Positions 9,137 to 17,679 of a stretch of DNA of 64,000 nucleotides are shown here, one piece after another. How positions within the stretch are numbered: the first letter of the stretch is position 1; each line of letters opens with the position of its first letter. The stretch comes from Halotia wernerae (lineage in GTDB: Bacteria > Cyanobacteriota > Cyanobacteriia > Cyanobacteriales > Nostocaceae), in contig JAYGHB010000002.1 in the NCBI GenBank assembly GCA_034931985.1, forward strand, positions 62,001 through 126,000. Reading direction: 5' to 3'. The position numbers were made by a program, and so were the translations under genes. Under the pieces are notes generated by a model. It had not been told where the DNA came from. It did not search any database and worked only from the letters and a program-made list of their open reading frames with translations.

Positions 9137-9148
9137 TATGTATACATA
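9137..9148. promoter_or_regulatory. Candidate GntR/FCD operator, perfect 12-bp palindrome
   Basis: TATGTATACATA is a perfect palindrome ending 12 bases before the vanA start codon. It shares TATACATA with the copy near 9057. The adjacent regulator gene (10222-10986) encodes an FCD-type GntR protein, so autoregulated repression of vanA-gntR-vanB is the natural reading. The binding itself is inference. Confidence 0.55.
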
Positions 9149-9160
9149 AGGAATTCAGGG

Positions 9161-10216
9161 ATGGACGCGACCCCCAGCTACCCGCTGAACGCCTGGTACG
9201 CCGCCGCTTGGGATGTCGAGGTCAAGCGCAGCCTGCTGGCGCGCACGATCTGCGACCGCCGGCTCGTTCTTTATCGCACCCAAGACGGCAAGCCTGTGGT
9301 CCTGGCCGATGCGTGCTGGCATCGCCTCGTGCCGTTGTCGCGCGGGCATCTGCGCGGCGACGAAGTCGTGTGCGCCTATCACGGCTTGGTATTCGATCCG
9401 AACGGCCGCTGCACGCATATGCCCTCGCAGGAGACGATCAACCCGTCGGCCTGCGTGCGCGCCTATCCGGTCGCGGAGAAGCATCGCTTCGTGTGGATCT
9501 GGCCGGGCGATCCGGCCTTGGCCGATCCCGCGAAGATCCCCGATCTGCATTGGAACCTCGATCCGGGTTGGACGGGCGATGGCCGTCTGATCCACGCGAA
9601 ATGCGATTACCGCCTCGTGATCGACAATCTGATGGACCTCACGCACGAGACCTTCGTGCACGGTTCCTCGATCGGCAACGCGGCCGTGGCCGAAACGCCG
9701 TTCGACGTGACGCATGGCGAGCGCACGGCGACGGTTACGCGCTGGATGGAGGATATCGAGCCGCCGCCGTTCTGGCGCGGGCAGCTCGGCAAGCCAGGCA
9801 ACGTGGATCGCTGGCAGATCATCCGCTTCGAAGCGCCCGCGACCGTGGTGATCGACGTGGGCGTGGCCGTGGCGGGGACGGGGGCGCCGCAAGGCGACCG
9901 TTCGCAAGGCGTGGAAGGCCGCGTGCTCAACACGATCACGCCCGAAGCGGGCGGCACTTGCCATTATTTCTGGGCCTTCGCGCGCAACTATCGCCGCGAC
10001 GAACAGGCGCTGACGACGCAGATTTGCGACGGCGTCGCCTCGATCTTCCGCGAGGACGAGGCGGTGCTGGAGGCCCAGCAGATCGCCATCGCCGAGAACC
10101 CGGACAAGATCTTCTACAACATCAATATCGACGCGGGCTCGATGTGGGCGCGCCGCTTGATCGACAAGATGATCGCGGCAGAACGTCCGCGCGTGGTCGC
10201 ATCGGCGGCGGAGTAG
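9161..10216 (+). CDS. vanA: Rieske oxygenase, vanillate O-demethylase oxygenase type
   Basis: A 351-residue VanA-type alpha subunit that uses O2 and electrons from VanB to oxidise a methoxy group, releasing formaldehyde (vanillate to protocatechuate, or a related methoxybenzoate). The N-terminal Rieske [2Fe-2S] motif is Cys52-x-His54 and Cys71-x2-His74. The mononuclear iron ligands are in DLTHETFVH (Asp159, His162, His167). The start at 9161 has an AAGGAA ribosome site 9 bases upstream. A matching reductase lies two genes on. The immediate neighbourhood of ligAB and gallate genes supports a methoxybenzoate substrate; syringate or 3-O-methylgallate are alternatives to vanillate. Confidence 0.85.
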   Translation: MDATPSYPLNAWYAAAWDVEVKRSLLARTICDRRLVLYRTQDGKPVVLADACWHRLVPLSRGHLRGDEVVCAYHGLVFDPNGRCTHMPSQETINPSACVRAYPVAEKHRFVWIWPGDPALADPAKIPDLHWNLDPGWTGDGRLIHAKCDYRLVIDNLMDLTHETFVHGSSIGNAAVAETPFDVTHGERTATVTRWMEDIEPPPFWRGQLGKPGNVDRWQIIRFEAPATVVIDVGVAVAGTGAPQGDRSQGVEGRVLNTITPEAGGTCHYFWAFARNYRRDEQALTTQICDGVASIFREDEAVLEAQQIAIAENPDKIFYNINIDAGSMWARRLIDKMIAAERPRVVASAAE

Positions 10217-10221
10217 GCGTC

Positions 10222-10986
10222 ATGGCCGCTTCGCTCGCCGCCAAAGCCGAAGATCGCGGCACGTCGCAGACGATCCGCGCGCAGCTCGCCTTGCGCGAAA
10301 TGCTGATGGCCGGCGAGATCAAGCCGGGCGAACGCCTGTCCGAACTCGCCATCGTCGAGAAGATCGGCGTGTCGCGCACGCCCGTGCGCGCCGCGTTGAT
10401 GACGCTGGCGGAAGAAGGACTGCTCGACGCGATCCCGTCGGGCGGCTACGCCGCGCGCGGCTTCACCGAGCGCGAAGTTCTCGACGCCATCGAAGTGCGC
10501 GGCACGCTGGAAGGCTTGGCCGCGCGGCTTGCGGCCGAACGGGGCGCCGGCACGATCGCGCTTCAGTCTATGCGCGAAAGTCTGCTGCGGCTGGACGACG
10601 CGGTGACGGCGATCGCCGAAGGCCGCGATGCGTTCGAAGCCTATATCGAGCACAATGCCGCCTTCCATCGCGCCATCGCGCGCATGGCCGACAACGCCGC
10701 GCTGGACCGGCAGATGGAACGCGCGATCGCGTTGCCGTTCGCCTCGCCCAACGCCTTCGTCAAGACCCAGGGCGAAACGCCCGAAACGCGCCGCGTGCTG
10801 CTGGTGGCGCAAGAACAGCATCGCAGCGTTTTCGAGGCGATCGAGCGCCGCGAAGGCGCCCGCGCGGAAGCTTTGATGCGCGAACATTCGCGCGTCGCCG
10901 CGCGCAATTTCGCCCAGACGGTGCGCAGCCGCGCGGCGTTGGACCGCGTGCCCGGCGGCGCCTTGATCCGCTTGGCGAGCGAATAG
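10222..10986 (+). CDS. GntR-family transcriptional regulator, FCD subfamily (VanR-like)
   Basis: A 254-residue regulator with an N-terminal winged helix (residues about 20-85, including ELAIVEKIGVSRTPVRAAL) and a C-terminal helical FCD ligand-binding domain (residues 90-235) with the metal-ligand-like HNAAFHRAI motif. Aromatic acids are common effectors of VanR-type members. The gene lies between oxygenase and reductase genes, 5 bases after vanA and 10 before vanB, so it is co-transcribed and likely controls its own operon through the GTATAC sites upstream of vanA. Confidence 0.9.
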   Translation: MAASLAAKAEDRGTSQTIRAQLALREMLMAGEIKPGERLSELAIVEKIGVSRTPVRAALMTLAEEGLLDAIPSGGYAARGFTEREVLDAIEVRGTLEGLAARLAAERGAGTIALQSMRESLLRLDDAVTAIAEGRDAFEAYIEHNAAFHRAIARMADNAALDRQMERAIALPFASPNAFVKTQGETPETRRVLLVAQEQHRSVFEAIERREGARAEALMREHSRVAARNFAQTVRSRAALDRVPGGALIRLASE

Positions 10987-10996
10987 GGAGAGCCAG

Positions 10997-11968
10997 ATGG
11001 CCCAAGCCGCGAAATGGATCGACGCGCGCGTGCGCGCGATAAGCGACGTGACTCACGACGTGCGCGAATTCGAGATCGTGCCGGAGAACGGCGCGATCCT
11101 TCCCTATGCGCCCGGCGCCCATATCGATGTCGGCGTGTTGGTCGCGGACGCGCCGCAAACGCGGTCCTATTCGCTGGTCGGCATGGCCGGCGGCGATTGC
11201 TATCGGATCGCGGTCAAGCGCGTGTCGCCGTCGCGCGGCGGCTCGGCCTATATGTGGCGCTTGGCGCCGGGCGATCGCTTGCGCGCGACCGAACCCAAAT
11301 CCGCTTTCGCCGTCGAGTTCGGACGAGAAGCGTATCTGCTGATCGCGGGCGGGATCGGGGTGACACCGCTCGTCGGTATGGCGCAAATGCTCGCTAAGCG
11401 CGGCGCGGATGTCCGTATGCTCTACGCCGTGCGCGGCGCGCGCGATCTCGCCTTCGCCGAGACCTTGCGCGACGCGTTGGGCGATCGGCTGGAACTTCGC
11501 ATCGGCGGCCAGATCGATTTCGCGGCCGAGTTCGCCGGACTGAAGCCCGGCACGCTCGCGGCTTTGTGCGGGCCGATCCCGATGCTGGAAGCCGCGCGCA
11601 AAGCTTGGGAAGCGGCGAAACGGCCCGTCGCCGATCTGCGCTGGGAAACCTTCGGCTCCTCGGGGCGGATGGCCGCGGCACCGTTCAAGGTGCGCGTGCC
11701 CAGCCATGATTTGGAGTTCGACGTGCCCGCCGACGCGTCGCTTCTCGACGCGCTACGCGCGGCCGGGATCGATGCGATTTCGGATTGCCGGAAGGGCGAA
11801 TGCGGCTTGTGCGCGATGGGCGTGGTCGCCTGCGAGGGCGAGATCGATCATCGCGACGTGTTTTTGTCGCCCGAGGAAAAAGCGCACGGGCGCAAATTGT
11901 GCGTTTGCGTTTCCCGCGCGCGCGGTGTGCTGACGCTCGACAGCGGCTGGCGGCCGGACGCGATCTGA
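10997..11968 (+). CDS. vanB: Vanillate O-demethylase-type reductase (PDR family)
   Basis: A 323-residue phthalate-dioxygenase-reductase-like protein that passes electrons from NAD(P)H through flavin and a [2Fe-2S] cluster to the Rieske oxygenase. The flavin-binding RSYS motif is at residues 56-59, the nucleotide-binding GGIGVTP at 118-124, and the C-terminal plant-type ferredoxin domain has Cys264, Cys269, Cys272 and Cys302. Domain order and length are normal for VanB. It is in one operon with vanA. An SD-like GGGAGAG precedes the ATG. Confidence 0.88.
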   Translation: MAQAAKWIDARVRAISDVTHDVREFEIVPENGAILPYAPGAHIDVGVLVADAPQTRSYSLVGMAGGDCYRIAVKRVSPSRGGSAYMWRLAPGDRLRATEPKSAFAVEFGREAYLLIAGGIGVTPLVGMAQMLAKRGADVRMLYAVRGARDLAFAETLRDALGDRLELRIGGQIDFAAEFAGLKPGTLAALCGPIPMLEAARKAWEAAKRPVADLRWETFGSSGRMAAAPFKVRVPSHDLEFDVPADASLLDALRAAGIDAISDCRKGECGLCAMGVVACEGEIDHRDVFLSPEEKAHGRKLCVCVSRARGVLTLDSGWRPDAI

Positions 11969-11993
11969 CGATCGCATCCGGCGCCGGTCGTTC

Positions 11994-13100
11994 TTAGACG
12001 TCGCCCCACACGTCGCGCGCGACGTTGACGATCATCTCCATTTTCCGCCACTGCTCGTCTTCGGCCAGCGTGTTGCCTTCCTCGGTCGAGGCGAAGCCGC
12101 ATTGCGGCGACAGGCAAAGCCGATCCTTCGGCGTGAATTTCGACGCTTCGTCGATGCGCTTCTTGACGTCGTCGGCCTTTTCGAGCGAGCCGGTCTTCGA
12201 CGTGACGAGGCCGAGCACCACGTGCTTGCCCTTGGGCAGGAAGCGCAACGGCTCGAACCCGCCGGCCCGATCCGTGTCCCATTCCATGAAATAACCGTCG
12301 ACCGGCATGCGGTTGAACAGCACTTCGGCGACCGGCTCGTACCCGCCCGACGCGATGAAGGTCGAACGGAAATTACCGCGGCACAGATGCATGGTGATCG
12401 TCAGATCCGCGGGCTTGTCGGCCAACGCCTTGCGCACCATGCCGGCGTAGATCTCGGGCTGCTTGTCCGGATCGTCGCCGCGCGAGCGCAGCATTTCGCG
12501 CTGGGCGGGATCGCACAGATAGGCGAAGGAGATGTCGTCGAGCTGCAGATAGCGGCAGCCCGCGTCGTAGAAGGCGCGGATCGCCTTGTTATAGGCGGTG
12601 CCGACATCGTCGTAGAAACGCTCCATGTCGTCGTAGACGCCGGGATGGATCATCTTGCGGCCGCCGCGATAATGCAGCATCGACGGGCCGGGGATCGTCA
12701 TCTTCGCCGTCTGCTTCGTGTTCGCGGCGAGAAAGCGGAAGTGATCGAGCATCGGGTGCTTACCCGAGAAGCCCACGCGGCCCGTGACCTTCAACGCCTT
12801 GGCGATGCCCACACCGCCTTTGAAGTTCATGCCGGAATCCGCGTTGACGGATTCGACAGAGTCCAATTCCTCGAGAAAGTCGAAATGCCAATAGGCGCGG
12901 CGGAATTCGCCGTCGGTGACGCCCCGCAGGCCGACCGCTTCCTGCTTGGCGATCAGCTTCTTGATTTCCGCGTCCTCGACGGCCTTCAACGCCGCGGCAT
13001 CGATTTCGCCCTTGTGATGCTTGTCGCGCGCTTCCTTCAAGGGCGCGCTGCGCAGAAGCGAGCCGACTTGGTCGGCACGGAAGGGCGGTTTGTTGGCCAT
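11994..13100 (-). CDS. Core MetE-like (cobalamin-independent) methyltransferase
   Basis: A 368-residue protein corresponding to the catalytic C-terminal barrel of MetE, without the N-terminal half, as in YxjG/YxjH-like and core-MetE proteins. The zinc ligands of the MetE active site are present: His238 and Cys240 (MHLCRGN), Glu273 (FMEWDT) and Cys334 (LSPQCGF). Such enzymes move a methyl group to a thiol acceptor, usually homocysteine. The methyl donor is unknown here. It follows livF by 20 bases and so seems to be the last gene of the ligAB-liv operon, an odd place for a housekeeping methionine synthase. It ends convergent to vanB. Confidence 0.82.
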   Translation of the reverse strand: MANKPPFRADQVGSLLRSAPLKEARDKHHKGEIDAAALKAVEDAEIKKLIAKQEAVGLRGVTDGEFRRAYWHFDFLEELDSVESVNADSGMNFKGGVGIAKALKVTGRVGFSGKHPMLDHFRFLAANTKQTAKMTIPGPSMLHYRGGRKMIHPGVYDDMERFYDDVGTAYNKAIRAFYDAGCRYLQLDDISFAYLCDPAQREMLRSRGDDPDKQPEIYAGMVRKALADKPADLTITMHLCRGNFRSTFIASGGYEPVAEVLFNRMPVDGYFMEWDTDRAGGFEPLRFLPKGKHVVLGLVTSKTGSLEKADDVKKRIDEASKFTPKDRLCLSPQCGFASTEEGNTLAEDEQWRKMEMIVNVARDVWGDV

Positions 13101-13120
13101 ATTGGTCTCCGTTGGATGGA

Positions 13121-13831
13121 TCAGTGTCTGCCCGCGACGCCGAGATGCAGTTCGAGCGGCGCGGGGTTGTCGAGAAGATCGCGGCTCGGTGCCGCATGTA
13201 CCACGCTGCCGCGATCGAGGATTATGGAATCGTCGGTCAGCTTCAGGATCTTCTGCGCGTGCTGCTCGACGACGACCGCCGCCAAGCCTTCCTCGCGGAT
13301 GATTCGCTTCAACGCGGCCATCAATTCGTCGACGATGATGGGGGCGAGGCCTTCGGTCGGCTCGTCCAACAGCATCAAGCGCGGATTGAGCATCAGCGCG
13401 CGGCCGATCGCCAGCATCTGCTGTTCGCCGCCCGAAAGCTGGTTGCCGAGATTGCGTTTACGCTCCGCCAGGCGCGGGAACATCGCGTAGACGCGCGCCG
13501 TATCCCAAGGGCCGGGCAGAGCGACGGCGGTCAGGTTTTCATCGACCGTCAGGGAGCGGAAGATGTTCCGCTCCTGCGGGACCCAGCCGATCCCCGACGT
13601 CGCGCGCGTTTCCGGCGCGAGGCGCGTGATATCGCGGCCTTCGAACTCGATGCTGCCGCCCAGATGGCGCGTGACGCCGATGATGGTGTTGAGCAGCGTC
13701 GTCTTGCCGGTGCCGTTGCGGCCCAGCACGGCGAGCGAATGGCCTTGCTTGAGCGTCAGGTCGATGCCGTTGACGACTTTCGCGCGGCCATAGCCCGACG
13801 AAACGGATTTGAGGACGAGAAGTTCAGCCAT
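13121..13831 (-). CDS. livF: Liv-type ABC transporter ATP-binding protein LivF
   Basis: A 236-residue ATPase of the branched-chain amino acid/amide/aromatic acid uptake family. Walker A is GRNGTGKTT (residues 37-45), the signature is LSGGEQQ, and Walker B is LMLLDEPTEGLAP, the last being diagnostic of LivF. It overlaps livG by eight bases. The substrate is probably an aromatic acid rather than an amino acid given the operon partners ligA and ligB. Confidence 0.93.
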   Translation of the reverse strand: MAELLVLKSVSSGYGRAKVVNGIDLTLKQGHSLAVLGRNGTGKTTLLNTIIGVTRHLGGSIEFEGRDITRLAPETRATSGIGWVPQERNIFRSLTVDENLTAVALPGPWDTARVYAMFPRLAERKRNLGNQLSGGEQQMLAIGRALMLNPRLMLLDEPTEGLAPIIVDELMAALKRIIREEGLAAVVVEQHAQKILKLTDDSIILDRGSVVHAAPSRDLLDNPAPLELHLGVAGRH

Positions 13832-14591
13832 GTTCGCCCTCGCCGAGATAGACGGCGCGCACGCGCGGATCGTTGGAGATTTCCGCGACCGTGCCGTCGG
13901 CGAATAGCGTGCCGTCGACCAGCACGGTGATCTTTTTCGCGAAAGAGAAGACGAGATCCATGTCGTGTTCGATGAGCAGGATCGAGACGTCTTCGGGCAA
14001 GCGCGCGATGGTTTCGAGCAATTCGGCGCGCTCGGCCTCGGGCACGCCCGCCGCCGGCTCGTCCAGCAGCAACACGCGTGGGCGGCACGCGAAGGCGAGG
14101 GCGATCTCCAGAAGGCGTTGCTTGCCATAGGCGAGATTGCCCGTGCGCTCCTCCAACACGTCGATCAGGCGGAAGCGCTCGGCGACTTCGACGATTTCGT
14201 CGGTGACGCTCGCCTTCGTGCCGACGACGCGCCACCAATCGCGCCCGTGCCCTTGGCGTTCGGACACCGCGACGCCCAGCGCCTGCAACGGGGTCATGCC
14301 GGAGAAAAGCTGATTGATCTGGAACGTGCGCACCAGACCCATTTTCACGCGGGCTTCGGCTTTGGTCGCGGTGATGTCCTTGCCGTCGAGCGCGATGCGG
14401 CCCGAGGTCGGCTCCAGCACGCCGGTCAGCAAATTGATGAACGTGGTTTTGCCTGCGCCATTGGGGCCGATCAGCGCGTGGCGCGCGCCTTTTTCCAGCG
14501 CGAACGTCACCGCGTTCGTGGCGGTAATGCCGCCGAACTTCTTCACCAGCGCGTTGGTTTCGAGCACGTTCGTTTTCGGCGGGGGCGTCAT
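13824..14591 (-). CDS. livG: Liv-type ABC transporter ATP-binding protein LivG
   Basis: A 255-residue ATPase with Walker A GPNGAGKTT (residues about 40-48), LAYGKQR in place of the LSGG signature (a usual LivG variant), Walker B VLLLDEPAAGV, and the C-terminal GEG extension typical of LivG. It pairs with LivF on the LivHM membrane subunits. It overlaps livM by four bases and livF by eight. Confidence 0.93.
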   Translation of the reverse strand: MTPPPKTNVLETNALVKKFGGITATNAVTFALEKGARHALIGPNGAGKTTFINLLTGVLEPTSGRIALDGKDITATKAEARVKMGLVRTFQINQLFSGMTPLQALGVAVSERQGHGRDWWRVVGTKASVTDEIVEVAERFRLIDVLEERTGNLAYGKQRLLEIALAFACRPRVLLLDEPAAGVPEAERAELLETIARLPEDVSILLIEHDMDLVFSFAKKITVLVDGTLFADGTVAEISNDPRVRAVYLGEGEHG

Positions 14592-15577
14592 GCCGCACCC
14601 CCTTTGCCCAGCAAGCGGGACCAGACGCCCATCACGCCGTTGCCGATGCGCTGACGGCCGATCAGCACGATCGCGACCAGGATCGCGCCGATCCAGAAGG
14701 TCCAGTATTGCGGCGTCCAGACGGACAGGATTTCCTGCAGCACCTTGAACGCCACCGCGCCGACGATACCGCCATAAAGATAGCCCGTGCCGCCGATCAC
14801 CAGCATCAGTAGCGCGTCGGCCGAGCGATGGAAGGCAAGCACGTCGAGCGATACGAATTGCGCGGTCTGCGCCAGCAGGGCGCCCGCGACGCCGGCGATC
14901 GCCGCCGAGATCGTATAGATCGCCGTCAGACGGTTATTGACCGGAATGCCTATCGCGCGCGCGCGCAGCGGATTGTCCCGGATCGCCAGCAGCGACAAGC
15001 CGAAGGGCGAGACGACGATGCGCCGCGCCACGACGAACAACACGAAGAACACGACGAGGCAGTAGACATAGCCGACATGGCCGAACAGATCGAATTCGAA
15101 ACGGCCCAGGATCGGCGCCATGAACACGCCTTGCAGGCCGTCGGCGCCGCCGGTGATCGTGCCCGCCTTGTTGGCGATTTCGCCCAGCACCAGTGCCACA
15201 CCCAGCGTGACCATCAAGCGCGTGAGGTCGGCGCCGCGCAACACCAGGAAGCTGGACGCGAAGCCGAGTACGGCGGCGACGGCCGCACCGGCGATCAGCC
15301 CCAGCAACGGATCGTTGGTGACGTGGATCGCGAACAATCCGGCGGCATAGGCGCCGGCACCGAAGAACGCCGCGTGGCCGAGCGACGCGATACCGGCATA
15401 GCCGAGGATCAGATCGAGCGACACCGCGAACAGCGCGATGATCGCGATCTCGGTCAGGACCAGATGATACTCGGTCAGCAACGGCACGCTGGCGGCGGCC
15501 GCGAGCCAGAACAGGATTTCCGGCAGGCGCCAGCGGCCGAGCGTGGAGAGGCGGGAAACGGCGGCTTTGCTGGGCAT
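14588..15577 (-). CDS. livM: Liv-type ABC transporter permease LivM
   Basis: A 329-residue integral membrane protein with about ten hydrophobic segments and the family motif GYAGIASLGHAAFFGAGAY near residue 60. The central loop LRGADLTRLMVTLG and the EAA-like region AIRDNPLRARAIG that contacts the ATPase are also visible. It forms the translocation pore with LivH. It overlaps livG by four bases and follows livH by one base. Confidence 0.93.
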   Translation of the reverse strand: MPSKAAVSRLSTLGRWRLPEILFWLAAAASVPLLTEYHLVLTEIAIIALFAVSLDLILGYAGIASLGHAAFFGAGAYAAGLFAIHVTNDPLLGLIAGAAVAAVLGFASSFLVLRGADLTRLMVTLGVALVLGEIANKAGTITGGADGLQGVFMAPILGRFEFDLFGHVGYVYCLVVFFVLFVVARRIVVSPFGLSLLAIRDNPLRARAIGIPVNNRLTAIYTISAAIAGVAGALLAQTAQFVSLDVLAFHRSADALLMLVIGGTGYLYGGIVGAVAFKVLQEILSVWTPQYWTFWIGAILVAIVLIGRQRIGNGVMGVWSRLLGKGGAA

Positions 15578-15578
15578 T

Positions 15579-16427
15579 TCAGGACCGCACGAAAAGGCCG
15601 CGAGGGCGGACGACGAGTACGACGATCATGACCGTGTAGATGATGAAGGCGCCGAGATCCGGCACGAAATACTTCCCGGCGACGTCGGCGATACCCAAGA
15701 TCAGCGAGGCGACGAAGGGGCCGATCAATCCGGTCGTGCCGCCGACCGTCACGACGATCAGGAAGTAGATCATGAATTTGAGCGGGAAAAGCGGATCGAG
15801 GCCGAGCAGTTCCGCGCCCAGTGCGCCGCCCAATCCCGCAAGGCCCGAACCCGCTGCGAAAGTGATCATGAATACGCGCTCGACCGGAATGCCGAGGCCC
15901 CGCGCCACGCGCGGATCGTCGACGGCCGCCCTCAAGCGACTGCCGAAACGCGTGCGGTTGAGCACGAGTTGCAGCACCACGGTCAACAGGCTGCACACCA
16001 CGACGATGAACAGGCGATAGCGGCCGATCTGCATGCCGAGGAACTCGAAGCGGCCGCTGAGCCATTCGGGCAGGCGGATCAATTGCGGCTGCGAGCCCAT
16101 CAGGTAATCGGTGCCGGCGATCGCCATGAACACGAGGCCGATGGTGAACAGCACCTGATCGAGATGCGAGGCGTCGTAAAGGCGGCGATAGAGCGTGCGT
16201 TCCAGCACCACGCCGATCAAGGCAGGCACCAGGAAGGCGAAGGGCAGGGTGGCGACGAAGGGCAAGCCCCAGCGATTCATCAAGATCGTCGCCGCGTAGC
16301 CGCCCGCCATCGCGAACGCGCCATGCGCCAGGTTCACGAAATTCATCAGCCCCAGCGTGACGGACAAGCCGCATGCGAGGACGAACAGAACCATGCCGTA
16401 GGCGATGCCGTCGAACAGGATGGTCAA
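15579..16427 (-). CDS. livH: Liv-type ABC transporter permease LivH
   Basis: A 282-residue inner-membrane permease with about eight transmembrane segments and the LivH signature LGLMNFVNLAHGAFAMAGGY near residues 27-46. The start is a TTG at 16427 preceded by GGAG at good spacing; this gives the usual N-terminal length for LivH, while the next ATG would cut into the first helix. A hairpin with a T-run lies between this gene and the binding-protein gene upstream. Confidence 0.92.
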   Translation of the reverse strand: MTILFDGIAYGMVLFVLACGLSVTLGLMNFVNLAHGAFAMAGGYAATILMNRWGLPFVATLPFAFLVPALIGVVLERTLYRRLYDASHLDQVLFTIGLVFMAIAGTDYLMGSQPQLIRLPEWLSGRFEFLGMQIGRYRLFIVVVCSLLTVVLQLVLNRTRFGSRLRAAVDDPRVARGLGIPVERVFMITFAAGSGLAGLGGALGAELLGLDPLFPLKFMIYFLIVVTVGGTTGLIGPFVASLILGIADVAGKYFVPDLGAFIIYTVMIVVLVVRPRGLFVRS

Positions 16428-16444
16428 GCGGGAAATCTCCGGCG

Positions 16445-16484
16445 AAAAAGCGCGGCGGCGGTCCCCTCGAAGGAACCGCCGCCG
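16445..16484 (-). terminator. Intra-operon stem-loop with T-run (attenuator-like)
   Basis: Read on the minus strand, a GC-rich stem (10 paired bases, one mismatch, two more pairs; 16453-16484) with a short loop is followed by GCGC and five T residues (16449-16445). It lies between the binding-protein gene and livH. A partial terminator at this position is a known way to make binding protein in excess over membrane subunits. Confidence 0.72.
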
Positions 16485-16494
16485 TTTGTGGAAC

Positions 16495-17661
16495 TTACTT
16501 GGTCTTCGACGGATCCTTGACGTTCGGGATCGTCGCGAACTCGACGTTGTAGAGCTCGCCGTTCACGCGCTCGACGCGGCGGATGTAGACGTTCTGCACG
16601 ATCTCGCGCGTTTCGGGATCGATCGAGATCGGCCCGCGCGGGCTTTCCCAAGCGAGACCCTTCATCGCGTCGACCAGCTTCTCGCCGCCTTCGCCGTTGG
16701 TCTTCTTCAGGCCTTCGAACAGCACGTGCATGCCGTCATAGCCGCCCACGGCCATGAAGTTCGGGCGCAGGCCGTTATTGGCCTTGCCGAAGGCTTCGAC
16801 GAACGCCTTGTTCGTGGGCGAGTTATGCGCGGCCGAGTAGTGATGCGCGGTGATGACGCCCAACGCCGCGTCGCCCATCGGGTTCAGGATGTCGTCGTCG
16901 GTCACGTCGCCCGTGCCGATCAGCTTGATGCCCGACTTGTCGAGGCCGCGTTCCACGAACTGCTTCATGAACTGCGAACCGACGCCCGACGGCACGAATA
17001 CCAGCAGCGCGTCGGGCTTGGAATCGGCCACGCGCTGGAGGAACGGCGAGAAGTCGGGGTTGGCGAGCGGAACGCGGATGTTCTCGACGCTGCCGCCGGC
17101 CTTCTTGAAGGCGTCGGAGAAGAACGTCTCGACATCGTGGCCCGGACCGTAATCCGACACGATCGTCACGACCTTCTTCATGCCTTGCTGGGCGACCCAG
17201 GTGCCGAACGGGTAGGCGATCTGCGGCACGACCTGGCCCGAGCGGATGATGAAGGGCGAACGCTCGGTGATGATGCCGGTCGCGGCGGCCATGACGACCA
17301 TCGGCGTCTTGGCTTGCGTGGCGAGCGGGGCCGTGGCCAGCGCCAGCGGCGTCAGGCCGAAGCCGGCGATCGCGGTCACCTTGTTGTTGACGATCAATTC
17401 CTGCGCGATGCGGCGCGTGACGTCGGCGGTGCCCGTGTCGTCACGGATCAGCAATTCGACCTTGCGGCCGGCGACCATGCCGTTCTGCTGAGCGACGTAG
17501 AGATTGGCGGCGGCCGAGATCTGCTTGCCGGTCGTCGAGAACGGACCGGTCAAGGGCAGGATCAGGCCGATGCGGATAGGCTCCTGCGCCATGGCGCCGA
17601 AGCTGGCGCCCGTCAGGGCGGCGGCGGCGAGGGCGCCGCGAAGGATTGTGCGTCTCAACAT
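16495..17661 (-). CDS. Liv-type ABC transporter substrate-binding protein
   Basis: A 388-residue periplasmic binding protein of the Peripla_BP_6 (LivK/HBA-binding) class. The N-terminus has a twin-arginine-like or Sec signal (LRRTILRG, then a hydrophobic segment ending MAQ-EP near residue 25). The mature protein begins with IRIGLILPLTGPF, a hallmark of the class. Members in Rhodopseudomonas are known to bind benzoate derivatives. It starts 18 bases after ligB with a perfect AGGAGG site, so aromatic-acid uptake coupled to ring cleavage is likely. The exact ligand is not visible. Confidence 0.9.
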   Translation of the reverse strand: MLRRTILRGALAAAALTGASFGAMAQEPIRIGLILPLTGPFSTTGKQISAAANLYVAQQNGMVAGRKVELLIRDDTGTADVTRRIAQELIVNNKVTAIAGFGLTPLALATAPLATQAKTPMVVMAAATGIITERSPFIIRSGQVVPQIAYPFGTWVAQQGMKKVVTIVSDYGPGHDVETFFSDAFKKAGGSVENIRVPLANPDFSPFLQRVADSKPDALLVFVPSGVGSQFMKQFVERGLDKSGIKLIGTGDVTDDDILNPMGDAALGVITAHHYSAAHNSPTNKAFVEAFGKANNGLRPNFMAVGGYDGMHVLFEGLKKTNGEGGEKLVDAMKGLAWESPRGPISIDPETREIVQNVYIRRVERVNGELYNVEFATIPNVKDPSKTK

Positions 17662-17679
17662 AAGTTTCCTCCTGTGGGA

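Noticed and set aside
12102..13490. Long open frame on the plus strand opposite the MetE-like and livF genes
   Set aside because: It is the antisense of two well-supported genes; its composition is His/Arg/Ala-rich in the manner of GC-rich shadow frames and it crosses a gene boundary.
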